Below are positions 1 to 8,372 of a DNA stretch of 64,000 bases, piece after piece. Every line of letters begins with the position of its first letter. Positions within the stretch are counted from its first letter, which is position 1. Origin of the DNA: Eulemur rufifrons (Eukaryota > Chordata > Mammalia > Primates > Lemuridae). The position numbers and the translations under genes were made by a program. The stretch is taken from assembly GCF_041146395.1 (NCBI RefSeq), contig NC_090989.1:239744843-239808842 (forward strand), in the 5' to 3' direction. The notes beneath the pieces were generated by a model. The model made no database searches. It was not told where the DNA came from and saw nothing but the letters and a program-made list of their open reading frames with translations.

Positions 1-1198
1 ATTTGTGTATATTAATTTTGTAGCCTGAGACTTTGCTGTATTCATTAATCAATTCCAGGAGTCTCTTGGTTGAATCCTGGGGGTTTTCCAGATATAACAT
101 CATATCATCAGCAAAAAGTGAGAGTTTGATCTCTTCCTTCCCTATTTGGACTCCCTTGATTCTGCTCTCTTGCCTGATAGCTCTCGCAAGGACTTCCAAT
201 ACTATGTTGAAAAGTAATGGAGACAATGGGCAGCCCTGTCTGGTTCCAGTTCTAAGTGGGAGTGCTTTCAGTTTTTCCCCATTCAGTATGATGTTGGCTG
301 TGGGTTTGTCATATATGGCTTGTATCATTTTTAGGTAGGTTCCATCAATGCCTATTTTGTTAAGCGTTTTTATCATAAAAGGGTGTTGAATTTTGTCAAA
401 TGCTTTTTCTGCATCTAATGAGAGTATCATATGATTTTTGTTTTTGCTTCTATTTATGTGGTGAATTACATTTATAGATTTACGTATGTTGAACCACCCC
501 TGCATCTCGGGGATGAAGCCCACTTGGTCGTGGTGGATTACTTTTTTGATAAGTACTTGGATTCGATTTGCTAGTATTTTATTGAAAATTTTTGCATCTA
601 TATTCATGAGGGAAATTGGTCTGTAGTTCTCTATTTTTGTTGTGTCCTTTCCAGGCTTTGGTATTAATGTTATATTGGCTTGGTAGAACGTGTTGGGGAG
701 AACTCCATCCTTCTCAATATTGGAGAATAGTTTATGTAGGATGGGCACCAGTTCTTCTTTGTATGTATGGTAAAATTCAGGTGTGAACCCATCTGGACCA
801 GGGCTTTTCTTTTTGGGAAGGTTTTTTATTGCTGTTTCGATTTCAGTTCTTGATATTGGTCTGTTCAGGTACTCTATTTCTTCCTGGTTGAGCCTGGGAA
901 GACTATGTGTTTCTAAAAATTTGTCCATTTCCTCCACATTCTCCAGTTTGTGTGCATAAAGATTTTTGTAGAATTCATAGATGATATCTTGTATCTCTGT
1001 AGCATCGGTTGTGATTTCTCCTTTCATGTTCCTAATGGAGGTTATTAGAGATTTTACTTTTGTGCTCTTAGTTAGTCTAGCCAGAGGTGTGTCTATTTTG
1101 TTTATCTTTTCAAAGAACCAACTTTTTGTTTTATTAATTTCCCTTATAGTTTCTTTGTTGTCCTTTTCATTTAGTTCTGATTTGATCTTAGTAATTTC
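1..1198 (-). pseudogene. L1 ORF2, reverse transcriptase part, downstream of a premature stop
   Basis: I translated the minus strand from 1198 to the window edge in the same frame as the endonuclease ORF and found no further stop or frameshift (about 399 codons). It covers the ORF2 linker and the reverse transcriptase fingers and palm: a SPGPDGF block near 800, an LDAEKAFD block near 400, a QGCPLSP block near 230, and the catalytic FADD box at 104-115. This frame is separated from the endonuclease part only by a TGA directly after the Ser-Arg-Arg codons at 1202-1210. Human ORF2 has a glutamine there as I recall; a CGA codon turned into TGA by CpG decay would explain it. The stop should prevent a full-length ORF2 protein. 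Confidence 0.9.
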
Positions 1199-2257
1199 TC
1201 ACCTTCTGCTGGGTTTGGGATCGTTCTGTTCTTCTTTCTCCAGCTCTTTGAGTCTATTCGTTAGGTTGTCTATTTGCATGTTTTCTGTCTTTTTGATATA
1301 GGCATTTATGGATATGAATTTTCCTCTCAGGACTGCTTTAGCTGCATCCCATAGATTTTGATAAGTTGTATCTCCATTGTCATTTAATTCAAAGAAATTT
1401 TTGATTTCCATCTTGATTTCTTCTTTTATAGAATAATTATTCAGGAGAAGGTTATTTAGCTTCCATGACTTTGAGTAAGAGTGAGGGTTTCTGTTTGTGA
1501 TCATTGTTACTTTTATTCCGCTGTGATCTGAGAAGATGCATGGTATAATTTCTATTTTTTTGAATTTTTGAAGACATGATTTATGTCCTAGGACATGGTC
1601 AATCTTAGAGAATGTCCTGTGAGCTGATGAGAAGAATGTATATTCTGTGGACTTTGGGTAAAATGTCCTATAGATGTCAGCCATGCCCATTTGTTCTAGC
1701 ATTCTATTTAGGTCCATTATGTCTTTGTTTATTTTCTGTTTAGAGGATCTGTCCTGTACTGTCAGTGGGGTGTTAAAGTCTCCAGCTATTACAGTATTAT
1801 TATCTATCATCTGGTTCAGATCTAGTAGGGTTTGCTTTATGAATCTAGGTGCACCTAGGTTGGGTGCATATATATTGAGTATAGTCATGGCTTCTTGTTG
1901 AATTGTGCCCTTGACCAGTATGTAGTAGCCATTTTTGTCTTTTATTATTTTTGTTGGTTTGAAAGCTAAATTATTGGAAATTAAGATTGCCACACCAGCT
2001 TTCTTTTCGTTACCGTTTGCTTGAAATACCGATTTCCATCCTTTTACTTTCAGTCTAAATGCATCTTTGCTCGTTAGGTGGGTTTCTTGGAGACAGCAGA
2101 TACTTGGCTTGTGCTTTTTTATCCATTGGGACAGTCTATGTCTCTTGAGCGGGGAATTCAAGCCATTCACATTTATTGAGAAAACTGATAAGTGAGACGG
2201 TTTTTTGTTCAGCTTGTTGGGTAGAACTTCATTGCGATGTTTTCTCTCCTGAGCCAT
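1199..2257 (-). CDS. L1 ORF2, endonuclease domain and linker, ending at a premature stop
   Basis: This 352-codon ORF is the apurinic/apyrimidinic-like endonuclease of L1, which nicks the target DNA to prime reverse transcription. Visible active-site blocks are SINVNGLN (residues 28-34), LQETH (56-60), NIYAPN (128-133), GDFNTPL (159-165), SKIDH (217-221) and SDHS (243-246). These cover the metal-binding Asn, Glu, Asp and the catalytic Asp-His pair of the family. The N-terminus reads as somewhat longer than I recall for human ORF2. It starts 39 bases downstream of the ORF1 stop, the usual dicistronic L1 arrangement with reinitiation. A full ORF2 is about 1,275 residues, so this reading frame is truncated by the TGA at its end. 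Confidence 0.93.
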   Translation of the reverse strand: MAQERKHRNEVLPNKLNKKPSHLSVFSINVNGLNSPLKRHRLSQWIKKHKPSICCLQETHLTSKDAFRLKVKGWKSVFQANGNEKKAGVAILISNNLAFKPTKIIKDKNGYYILVKGTIQQEAMTILNIYAPNLGAPRFIKQTLLDLNQMIDNNTVIAGDFNTPLTVQDRSSKQKINKDIMDLNRMLEQMGMADIYRTFYPKSTEYTFFSSAHRTFSKIDHVLGHKSCLQKFKKIEIIPCIFSDHSGIKVTMITNRNPHSYSKSWKLNNLLLNNYSIKEEIKMEIKNFFELNDNGDTTYQNLWDAAKAVLRGKFISINAYIKKTENMQIDNLTNRLKELEKEEQNDPKPSRR

Positions 2258-2296
2258 TGTGGTATCTGGAATTTGATCTTTAGCTCTTGAGTAGTT

Positions 2297-3301
2297 TTAC
2301 ATTCGTGGATCTTTCTTGTGCTGGTCCGTGTGTAACTCTCTTTTGAGTACTTCTTGCAGGGCTGGTCTTGTCTTGGTGAATTCCCTCAACCTTTGTTTAT
2401 CTGAGAATGTCTTGATTTCTCCTTCGTATAGAAAACTTAGCTTAGCTGGGTACAAGATTCTAGGCTGGGCATTATTCTGTTTCAGAAGCGTGAAAATGGG
2501 GCCCCAACCTCTTCTTGCTTGTAAGGTTTCAGCTGAGAAATCTGGCGTAATTCTGATGGGTTTTCCTTTGTAAGTTACCTGTTTCTTTCTCCTTACAGCT
2601 CGGAGAAGGGACTCTTTAGTGGATATTTTGGTCAGCCTGATGACTACGTGGCGTGGTGTTTTCCTATTTGCTATGAATCTCCCAGGGGTCCTTTGAGCTT
2701 CTTGAATCTGTATGTCTAGAGTATTGGCAAGGCCTGGAAAATTTTCCTCGATTATGTCTTCAAATAGCTTGTCCAACCCTTGCTTATTGTCTTCTTCACC
2801 CTCAGGAATGCCAATAACTCTCAAGTTAGGTTTCTTCGCATAATCCCACATTTCTTGAAGACTCAGATCATTTCTCTTACTTTTTTGATCTATCTCTGTG
2901 ACTGACTTATTTAGTTGGAAGGAGTTATCTTCAATTTCTGAGATTCTTTCCTCTGTTTGATCTACCCTGCTTTTGAGACTTTCCACAGTGTTTTGTAGCT
3001 CTCTGAGTGAATTCTTCATTTCTAGGAGTTCAGTTTGGTTTTTCTTCAATATTTCAATTTCTTTAGTGAATTTTTCCTCCAAATCCTGTATTTTTTTTGC
3101 ATTTTCCTTGTGTTGTCTGTCCATTGATTCTTGTATATTATTCAGCTTGTTTATGATCCATAATTGGAATTCTTCCTGTGACATGTTGGTGTTTTGAGTC
3201 TGGTTTGTGTCAAATGGTTGAGAGCCGGTATTTCTCTTTGGGGGTGAGCTTTCTGTTTGATTCTTTGTGCTTCCTGTGTTTTTTCGCTGGGCCCTTCCCA
3301 T
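2297..3301 (-). CDS. L1 ORF1 RNA-binding protein, intact (334 aa)
   Basis: ORF1p is the trimeric RNA-binding chaperone that coats L1 RNA. The reading frame is complete and close to the human length of 338 residues. Visible parts in order are a basic, Ser/Thr-rich N-terminus (about 1-40), a long heptad-rich coiled coil (about 45-150) with many Leu/Ile and Glu/Lys, the RRM domain starting near NLRVIGIPEGEE, and the C-terminal domain with TPRHVVIRL and the ETLQARR-WGPIF segment. The residue after ARR in that segment is Gly, where I recall Glu in human L1; this may be lineage-specific or a mutation. The ATG is the first in frame after the 5-prime UTR and lies in a GC-rich context. No disruption is visible. 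Confidence 0.95.
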   Translation of the reverse strand: MGRAQRKNTGSTKNQTESSPPKRNTGSQPFDTNQTQNTNMSQEEFQLWIINKLNNIQESMDRQHKENAKKIQDLEEKFTKEIEILKKNQTELLEMKNSLRELQNTVESLKSRVDQTEERISEIEDNSFQLNKSVTEIDQKSKRNDLSLQEMWDYAKKPNLRVIGIPEGEEDNKQGLDKLFEDIIEENFPGLANTLDIQIQEAQRTPGRFIANRKTPRHVVIRLTKISTKESLLRAVRRKKQVTYKGKPIRITPDFSAETLQARRGWGPIFTLLKQNNAQPRILYPAKLSFLYEGEIKTFSDKQRLREFTKTRPALQEVLKRELHTDQHKKDPRM

Positions 3302-4021
3302 CTAGATTGATCGTTGGAGCTTTACTTATAGATTTAGTCTGGTTAACAGCACTCTCTGTGCTCTATTCTTAGGCTGTGGAGCAGTCTAGGTATATTGCTT
3401 CCTTTGGCAAGAGGGGAAGACTGTTGTGAATTGTTTAGAAATTTTTCTATTTCAGTTGGGGGACTGCTTCTGATGGGTCCAATCCTAGAGGATTGGAGTG
3501 ATCCAAGACTGCTTTGGTGAGTTAGGACACTGTGTTGTAGTCTTTCAGAGGGCAGGCAGGGTCCACACTAGTAGTGGACCAAAATTCTCTTTGTTTGTTT
3601 GTTTCCCTTTGGTTCTTCCTCTATAGGGGTGGTTTCTGTCTCTATCTGCAGGAAAGATACTAGCTGTGGGGAGTGGATGGTGCCCTCGCTCACTCAGCGC
3701 CCCATTTGCCGCAACTCCCACAGGCAAAAGTCTGCCTTGGCCCAATGTCCCCAGGGACCAGGCTCCACACTCTCGCTTCTCGAGAAGTAGTCAATGTTTA
3801 GACGTGGGTGGGGACCCTATATAAGGTCTGTGGACCAGGGGAGGGGGCCGTCCAGGGAGCCTCTTGGCACCCTATTGCTCCGCAGTGACTTGGCTGTGGG
3901 CCCCAAGATGGCTATTGCGCGCCCGCAGATCGCCGGCGTTGGGAGTGACTACTCAGGTTCCGGTATGTACCAGAGCCAGGGGCCTGGCCCGTTCCCAAGC
4001 TCACCGTGGGTTCCCAGTTAG

Positions 4022-4285
4022 AAGGCAAAAAGAGAGAAGAAATAAGGAAAAAGAGAAAAGAAAAGAAAAAAAGAAAAGAAAAAAAAAAGGAAGTGAAAAG
4101 AAAGAACAGAAGGAGAAGAAAAAAGAAAGAGAAAAGAAAAGGAGGAGAGAAGAGGAAAAAAGGAAAAAAAAAAAAAGGAAAGAGAAAAGGAAAAACAAAA
4201 CAACAAAACAAACAAACAAAAAAAAAACCAAAAGAAGCAAAATAAAACAAAACAAAACAAAGAAAAAACAAAAACCAAACTAACA
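4022..4285. repeat. Purine-rich tract (pyrimidine on the L1 strand)
   Basis: About 260 bases of almost pure A and G on the plus strand, grading from GAAAA/GGAA-type repeats (4022-4190) into CAAAA-type repeats (4190-4285). It sits inside the L1 5-prime UTR. Lysine/arginine-rich and phenylalanine-rich frames through it are low-complexity artefacts. Confidence 0.9.
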
Positions 4286-4430
4286 AATAACACAAAGAGA
4301 CCTAACCCAGAAACAGCGAAAACACAAACACAAAAGAACAAAAACAGAGCTACACAGCACCACAGCGCATCGCTAAACGAAGGGATACACAATTCTGAAG
4401 TATACAGTTCAGCGGCTCAATGATTGTGTT

Positions 4431-4815
4431 TTTGCGCCTTAGCGCAGCTCCGCCCCTTCACGCCCGCTCCGTTGGTTCCGGAGCGGCAACTCAATGTTTA
4501 TTTTACGTCTTAGCGCAGCTCCGCCCCTTCACGCCCACTCCGTTGGTTCCGGAGCGGCAACTCAATGTTTATTTTACGTCTTAGCGCAGCTCCGCCCCTT
4601 CACGCCCGCTCCGTTGGTTCCGGAGCGGCAACTCAATGTTTATTTTACGTCTTAGCGCAGCTCCGCCCCTTCACGCCTGCTCCGTTGGTTCCGGAGCGGC
4701 AACTCAATGTTTATTTTACGTCTTAGCGCAGCTCCGCCCCTTCACGCCCGCTCCGTTGGTTCCGGAGCGGCAACTCAATGTTTATTTTACGTCTTAGCGC
4801 AGCTCCGCCCCTTCA
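4431..4815 (-). repeat. Six 71-bp tandem units in the L1 5-prime UTR
   Basis: The word AGCGCAGCTCCGCCCC recurs at 4441, 4512, 4583, 4654, 4725 and 4796, exactly 71 bases apart. Five units are complete and the sixth (from 4796) diverges after about 20 bases. Copies differ at only a few positions, for example CCCGCTCCG, CCCACTCCG and CCTGCTCCG, which look like CpG decay. Each unit carries a GC-box-like GGGGCGGAGC (minus strand) and an 8-bp dyad, CCGCTCCG/CGGAGCGG, around a 7-base loop. Some copies have one mismatch in the dyad. Confidence 0.95.
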
Positions 4816-5563
4816 CGCCGAGTGCGGCCGGCGGAGATGGCGCGGGCCCAGAGACCAGCGGGGGGCGCCGGGGAGAGAGAGCCGCTGGGCACCTTATGGC
4901 TCCCGAGCGGTTCCGCCTTTGCTTTCAAGATGGCGCCCGCAGCGCTCCGGGGTCGGAGGGGGGCCGGCTCCCCGGCAGGCAGAGACCAGGGACCGCTGCT
5001 GCCGGGGGGTTTGGCGGGCAAAGCCGCCGGGGGCCACCGGCTGAAGAACCACCGACAAAAGTAGCGCAGAGGTACAGCGCAATTCGCTGATCGGGGATTG
5101 TTCGTGCCCCTCCCTCCTGGCACAGGTCCGTCCCTTCTCGCCAAGGACTGTCTCAGCCGAGACTTCCCAGGTTCCAAGCTATTCTCCCGAAAAAGCCTCC
5201 TGTCTGCAATGCCCTACGTCTCGCTCGGAGATTCTGCTCTGGCTTGCGAGGGGGTCTCCAAGCAATTGGGGGTGGAGGTCAGCGAGGAGCGCAAGCCGCC
5301 TTTCCCAAAGACTGCCCCCGCCCCACCTGGGGGCGGGCGCAGCCGCCTGCGCTCCGCTGGCTACTGTCTGTTCCGCGCCTTCCGCGGAGTTCCGCGATCT
5401 TAATTTCTGTTCACCTCAGACCTCACTGGCTCTGTTTGTCCCACGCTGATTCTCCGTGGATTCACACCGCTGTTCCTGTGTGGGAGCGGTCCTCTAGCGT
5501 TGTGGCAGGTCCGGATCCACGGTTCCTCGCCGGAGCGCAGATCCAAGCAGTCACCGCCACTCC

Positions 5564-5571
5564 GCCATCTT
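5564..5571 (-). promoter_or_regulatory. YY1-type motif at the L1 5-prime terminus
   Basis: The minus strand reads AAGATGGC within the first 20 bases of the element. In human L1 a YY1 site at this place directs the transcription start to the first base. Similar AAGATGGC motifs also occur on the plus strand near 3906 and 4927. Confidence 0.65.
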
Positions 5572-5579
5572 CCCCCTCC

Positions 5580-6870
5580 ACTACAGTGGTATTTTCCAGG
5601 CTTTTCCGTTGTAAAGTCATTCTTTTTCTTTGGAATTAGTATTGTTTAGGGAGGTGCTTTTAGACTACGGTAAATATCCCATTCCTCATTGAATTTACAA
5701 TTTATTATTTGTTTATATCTGCATGAACCTGGATTCCCATCTTACTCAATGGGCTATCTAAGCTATTGCTAACCTCATTTATTTTGATGCAAATTTCCCA
5801 CTTGCAGCTGATGAGACTGACTGTAAAATGACTCCTATATATTTTGACATGTCCATATCATTCTTTAAGAACTTCATTACTTTCTGGAACAAGAAGATAT
5901 TCTAGGTTCATCTTGAACTTTCCCTGTTCCAACCCTGGAGAATAGTATTTAGAAACCAAAATCTCAAATGTCAGGTCTGTTCATTGCTATTGGAGTGTCA
6001 CTACTCTTGGTGCACAAAAGTAAAGAATATACATAGGTACATATGTATGTATAGGCATGCACACACACAAACATACTTGCTAGTATAATCATTGAGCCAT
6101 GAGACCTCCTTTGTATTTCCAATTCTTATCCACCACCACAGGATTTGTTCTGTTCTTCCATATTGGTAATTCTCTGGTGCTACCGTCCTTAATATATTTA
6201 CTTATGTGATCAAGCCCTTCCTATATAAACAACCTTATATTGTTGCTGCCCCACTCCCACACAGATTCTGTCCTCACCCCACTCAGGTTCTGATGGTCTT
6301 CACCAGGCCACAGCCACAGCCACGACCCTGGCGTAGATGCCCTCATCACTCTGCTCGGGCTCAACACCCACTCTGGACGCCCATGCTTCCCCCTTCTCTC
6401 TGAGTACTGCCGTCTTCAGCCTCACCTAATCGGTTTTGGACTGAATTGTTTCAGAAAGGAAGACAAAAGGACAAGGAATTGCTGAGAATTTCTAACCAGA
6501 AACCAGATTGTTTCCAGACTTTAAAGCTAGAGGGTGAACCAGGTAGACAACAAGAGGAGTGCCCAGCCTTTGTGCTTCACCCTGCTGGGAGGATCTGCTT
6601 GGCCCGGTCATGGGTTACTGCCGCCAGGCCGGGCACCTGTTTACAGTTTCTTACCTGGTCTGCCAGGCCCAGACCTCTGTCTGCTCTCACATCTTATGTT
6701 TCTGACTTTGAATAAGAGAGTGTCAGCACGGGTACCCTTTCCACTTCCACCCTGTAGTTCAGGAGGCCTTAGCCTGGGGTTCACAAGCTTAAGGGCCCCT
6801 ACTATATGTGTAAATGTTTTTCTCTGGTGAAAGAATCCAGAACTTTCTTCAGATTCTCAAAGAGATCCAT
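5580..6870. other. Intronic DNA, nothing recognised
   Basis: AT-rich flank just outside the L1 5-prime end, followed by unremarkable single-copy-like DNA. Short open frames (such as 6206-6403) show no domain or splice-site support. Confidence 0.5.
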
Positions 6871-6874
6871 GGCC

Positions 6875-7850
6875 CAGCAACATTAACTACTTGTACATCA
6901 AAAGGTTGAAAAAAGATTCAATCTTAGCAATAATTAAAATAAGGCAAATAAAAATGAAATATTTGTCATAAATGAGATTGGTAAAGATGACAAACATTTA
7001 TGAAATCTGCATTAATTTCCAATTGCTGCTGTAACAAATTTCCAGAAACTGAGTGGCTTAAAACAGCCCAGAACTCTTACAGTTCTGGAGGTCCAAAGTC
7101 CAAAACGGACCTTCCTGGGCTAAAGTCAAGGTGGACCAAGCTATGTTCCTTCTGGAGGCTGTAGAGAGAAATCTATGTCCTCCTTTCTTCCAGCTTCAAG
7201 CAACCAGCTGTGCTCCTTTGCTGTGGCCCTTCTTCCGTCTTCAGGATGGCAGGGTCGCATCTCCACCTCTCTCTCTGACTCTATCCTCCCTGTTATAAGG
7301 ACCCTGTTGATGACATCAGTCCTACTTGGACAGTGGAGGATAATCTTCCACCTCAAGATGCTATCTCAGTCACATCTGCAAAGTCCCTTTGGCCACATTG
7401 GGTGGCGTTTTCATAGGTTTCAGGCAAAGGGATGTGGATTTCTTTGGTGGGGGAGCATTATTTTGCCTACCAATTACAATATCCAAGAATTGGATGACAC
7501 GTACTATCGTGCATTGTTGCTGAAAACATAAATTAGTGTAAGATTTCTGGAGGGTGATTTGGTAATGGCATCAATATTTTTACATGATAGTCATTGACCC
7601 AGCAGTGCCACTCCAGGAATGTAACACAAGGAGGTATCTGGACACAGAGCCGTATATACTAAGAAATTCACCACATTTATATTATATGTTTCATTATATT
7701 AGTGAAAAATAGAAACAATGTAACTAACAATAGAGAGTTGAAAAGATTCCGATACATTTATATACAGAATCTTAAGCAGCAATTTGAAAGGATGTAGACC
7801 TATATTCATTAAAAAAGATTAAAACTGATTCATCTATTCAATGATACATG
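6875..7850 (+). mobile_element. Old L1 3-prime region (sense), split by an antisense MaLR-type LTR
   Basis: The parts at 6875-7011 and about 7480-7850 read like the 3-prime part of old L1M elements: a GCAAATAAAAATGAAAT stretch, then GGAGGGTGATTTGGTAATGG, CACCCAGCAGTGCCACTCC-like wording and an AAAAATAGAAACAATGTAAC stretch. Between them lies an unrelated repeat. This is by-eye recognition and the subfamily is undetermined. Confidence 0.6.
7012..7475 (-). mobile_element. MaLR/MLT-type LTR-like repeat, antisense
   Basis: It contains GCTGCTGTAACAAATTTCC, GTGGCTTAAAACA and CAGTTCTGGAGGTC, followed by TTCTGGAGGCTGTAG and a later TTATAAGGACCCTGTTGATG. The same family recurs at 27905-28220 (antisense) and 16336-16910 (sense). 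It interrupts an older L1. The subfamily cannot be fixed without a repeat library. Confidence 0.6.
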
Positions 7851-8194
7851 TGCATATGTGTGATTGGAAGGAACATTCAGAGCAGTTATCTCTGAAGTAG
7901 GACTTGAGGGATTTTAAAATTTTTATATTTTTGTAAACTTTTAATCTATAATGAATATGGATTAGTATTTTTAAAGCAAGAGGTTGGTTGGGCCTTTTCA
8001 TTAAGAAAGGAGATATTGAATTCACCTCCCTTCTCTTGTGAAAGTGGCTGCTTTCTTTGGAGGTAAAAATCTGTCTTGCACAGGCAGCATTTAGTGGTTT
8101 CATAAGACCATTTGTTCTCAGTATAGAAGCTCTAATGATCTCATACCTTGGACGAGGGGTTGGCTGTGGGTCCAAGTCTAAACTACCACCTCTT

Positions 8195-8372
8195 TATAAA
8201 TAAGGTTTGGGCACAGCCACACCCACTTATTGACAGATTGCCTGTGGCTGCTTTCATGCTACAGTGGCAGAGTTGAGTAGTTGTGACAGAGACTGCATAG
8301 CCAATAAAGTCTAAAAGATTTATTATCTGACCCTTTACAAAAAAAGATAGCCAACTCTTGCTCTAGGCTTTC
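8195..8372 (+). mobile_element. hAT-type DNA transposon fragment
   Basis: The stretch GGCACAGCCACACCCACTTA, GTGGCTGCTTTCATGCTACA, GTGGCAGAGTTGAGTAGTTG and CCCTTTACAAAAAAAGATAG matches a common mammalian non-autonomous hAT repeat that I recognise but cannot name with certainty. No coding capacity is visible. Confidence 0.6.

Larger units (their letters stand above)
1..5579 (-). mobile_element. Young L1 (LINE-1) retrotransposon, 5-prime end, cut by the window edge
   Basis: Read on the minus strand, this is an L1 in canonical order: 5-prime UTR (5579 to 3302), ORF1 (3301 to 2297), a 39-base spacer, then ORF2 (from 2257) running off the window at position 1. The 5-prime end is placed at about 5579 because the minus strand there starts with a purine-rich run followed by a YY1-type AAGATGGCGG motif, as at the start of human L1, and the DNA beyond 5580 is ordinary AT-rich sequence. 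ORF1 is uninterrupted and ORF2 has one stop in the visible 752 codons, so the copy is young. The element is antisense to ADAMTSL1, whose intron it probably occupies. The 3-prime end and target-site duplication lie outside the window. Confidence 0.95.
3302..5579 (-). promoter_or_regulatory. L1 5-prime UTR with internal promoter
   Basis: This is the 2.28-kb leader upstream of ORF1. The outermost 750 bases (about 4830-5579) are CpG-rich and hold YY1-type AAGATGGC motifs, one at the extreme 5-prime end. Then come six 71-bp tandem units, a 260-bp pyrimidine tract on the L1 strand, and a less GC-rich part leading into ORF1. Human L1 drives RNA polymerase II transcription from an internal promoter in this position; the same role is inferred here. 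The leader is more than twice the length of the roughly 900-base human one. Open frames inside it (for example 4707-5090) reflect base composition and are not called as genes. Confidence 0.85.

Noticed and set aside
3864..4295. Lysine/arginine-rich and phenylalanine-rich ORFs on both strands
   Set aside because: They are translations of a purine-rich low-complexity tract in the L1 5-prime UTR and have no start context or domain.
4431..4815. CRISPR-like repeat array
   Set aside because: The 71-bp units are directly joined with no unique spacers, and the sequence is mammalian.
4707..5639. Several 80-130 codon ORFs in GC-rich DNA
   Set aside because: CpG-rich L1 5-prime UTR is open by composition in many frames; several overlap the tandem units and repeat the same peptide.
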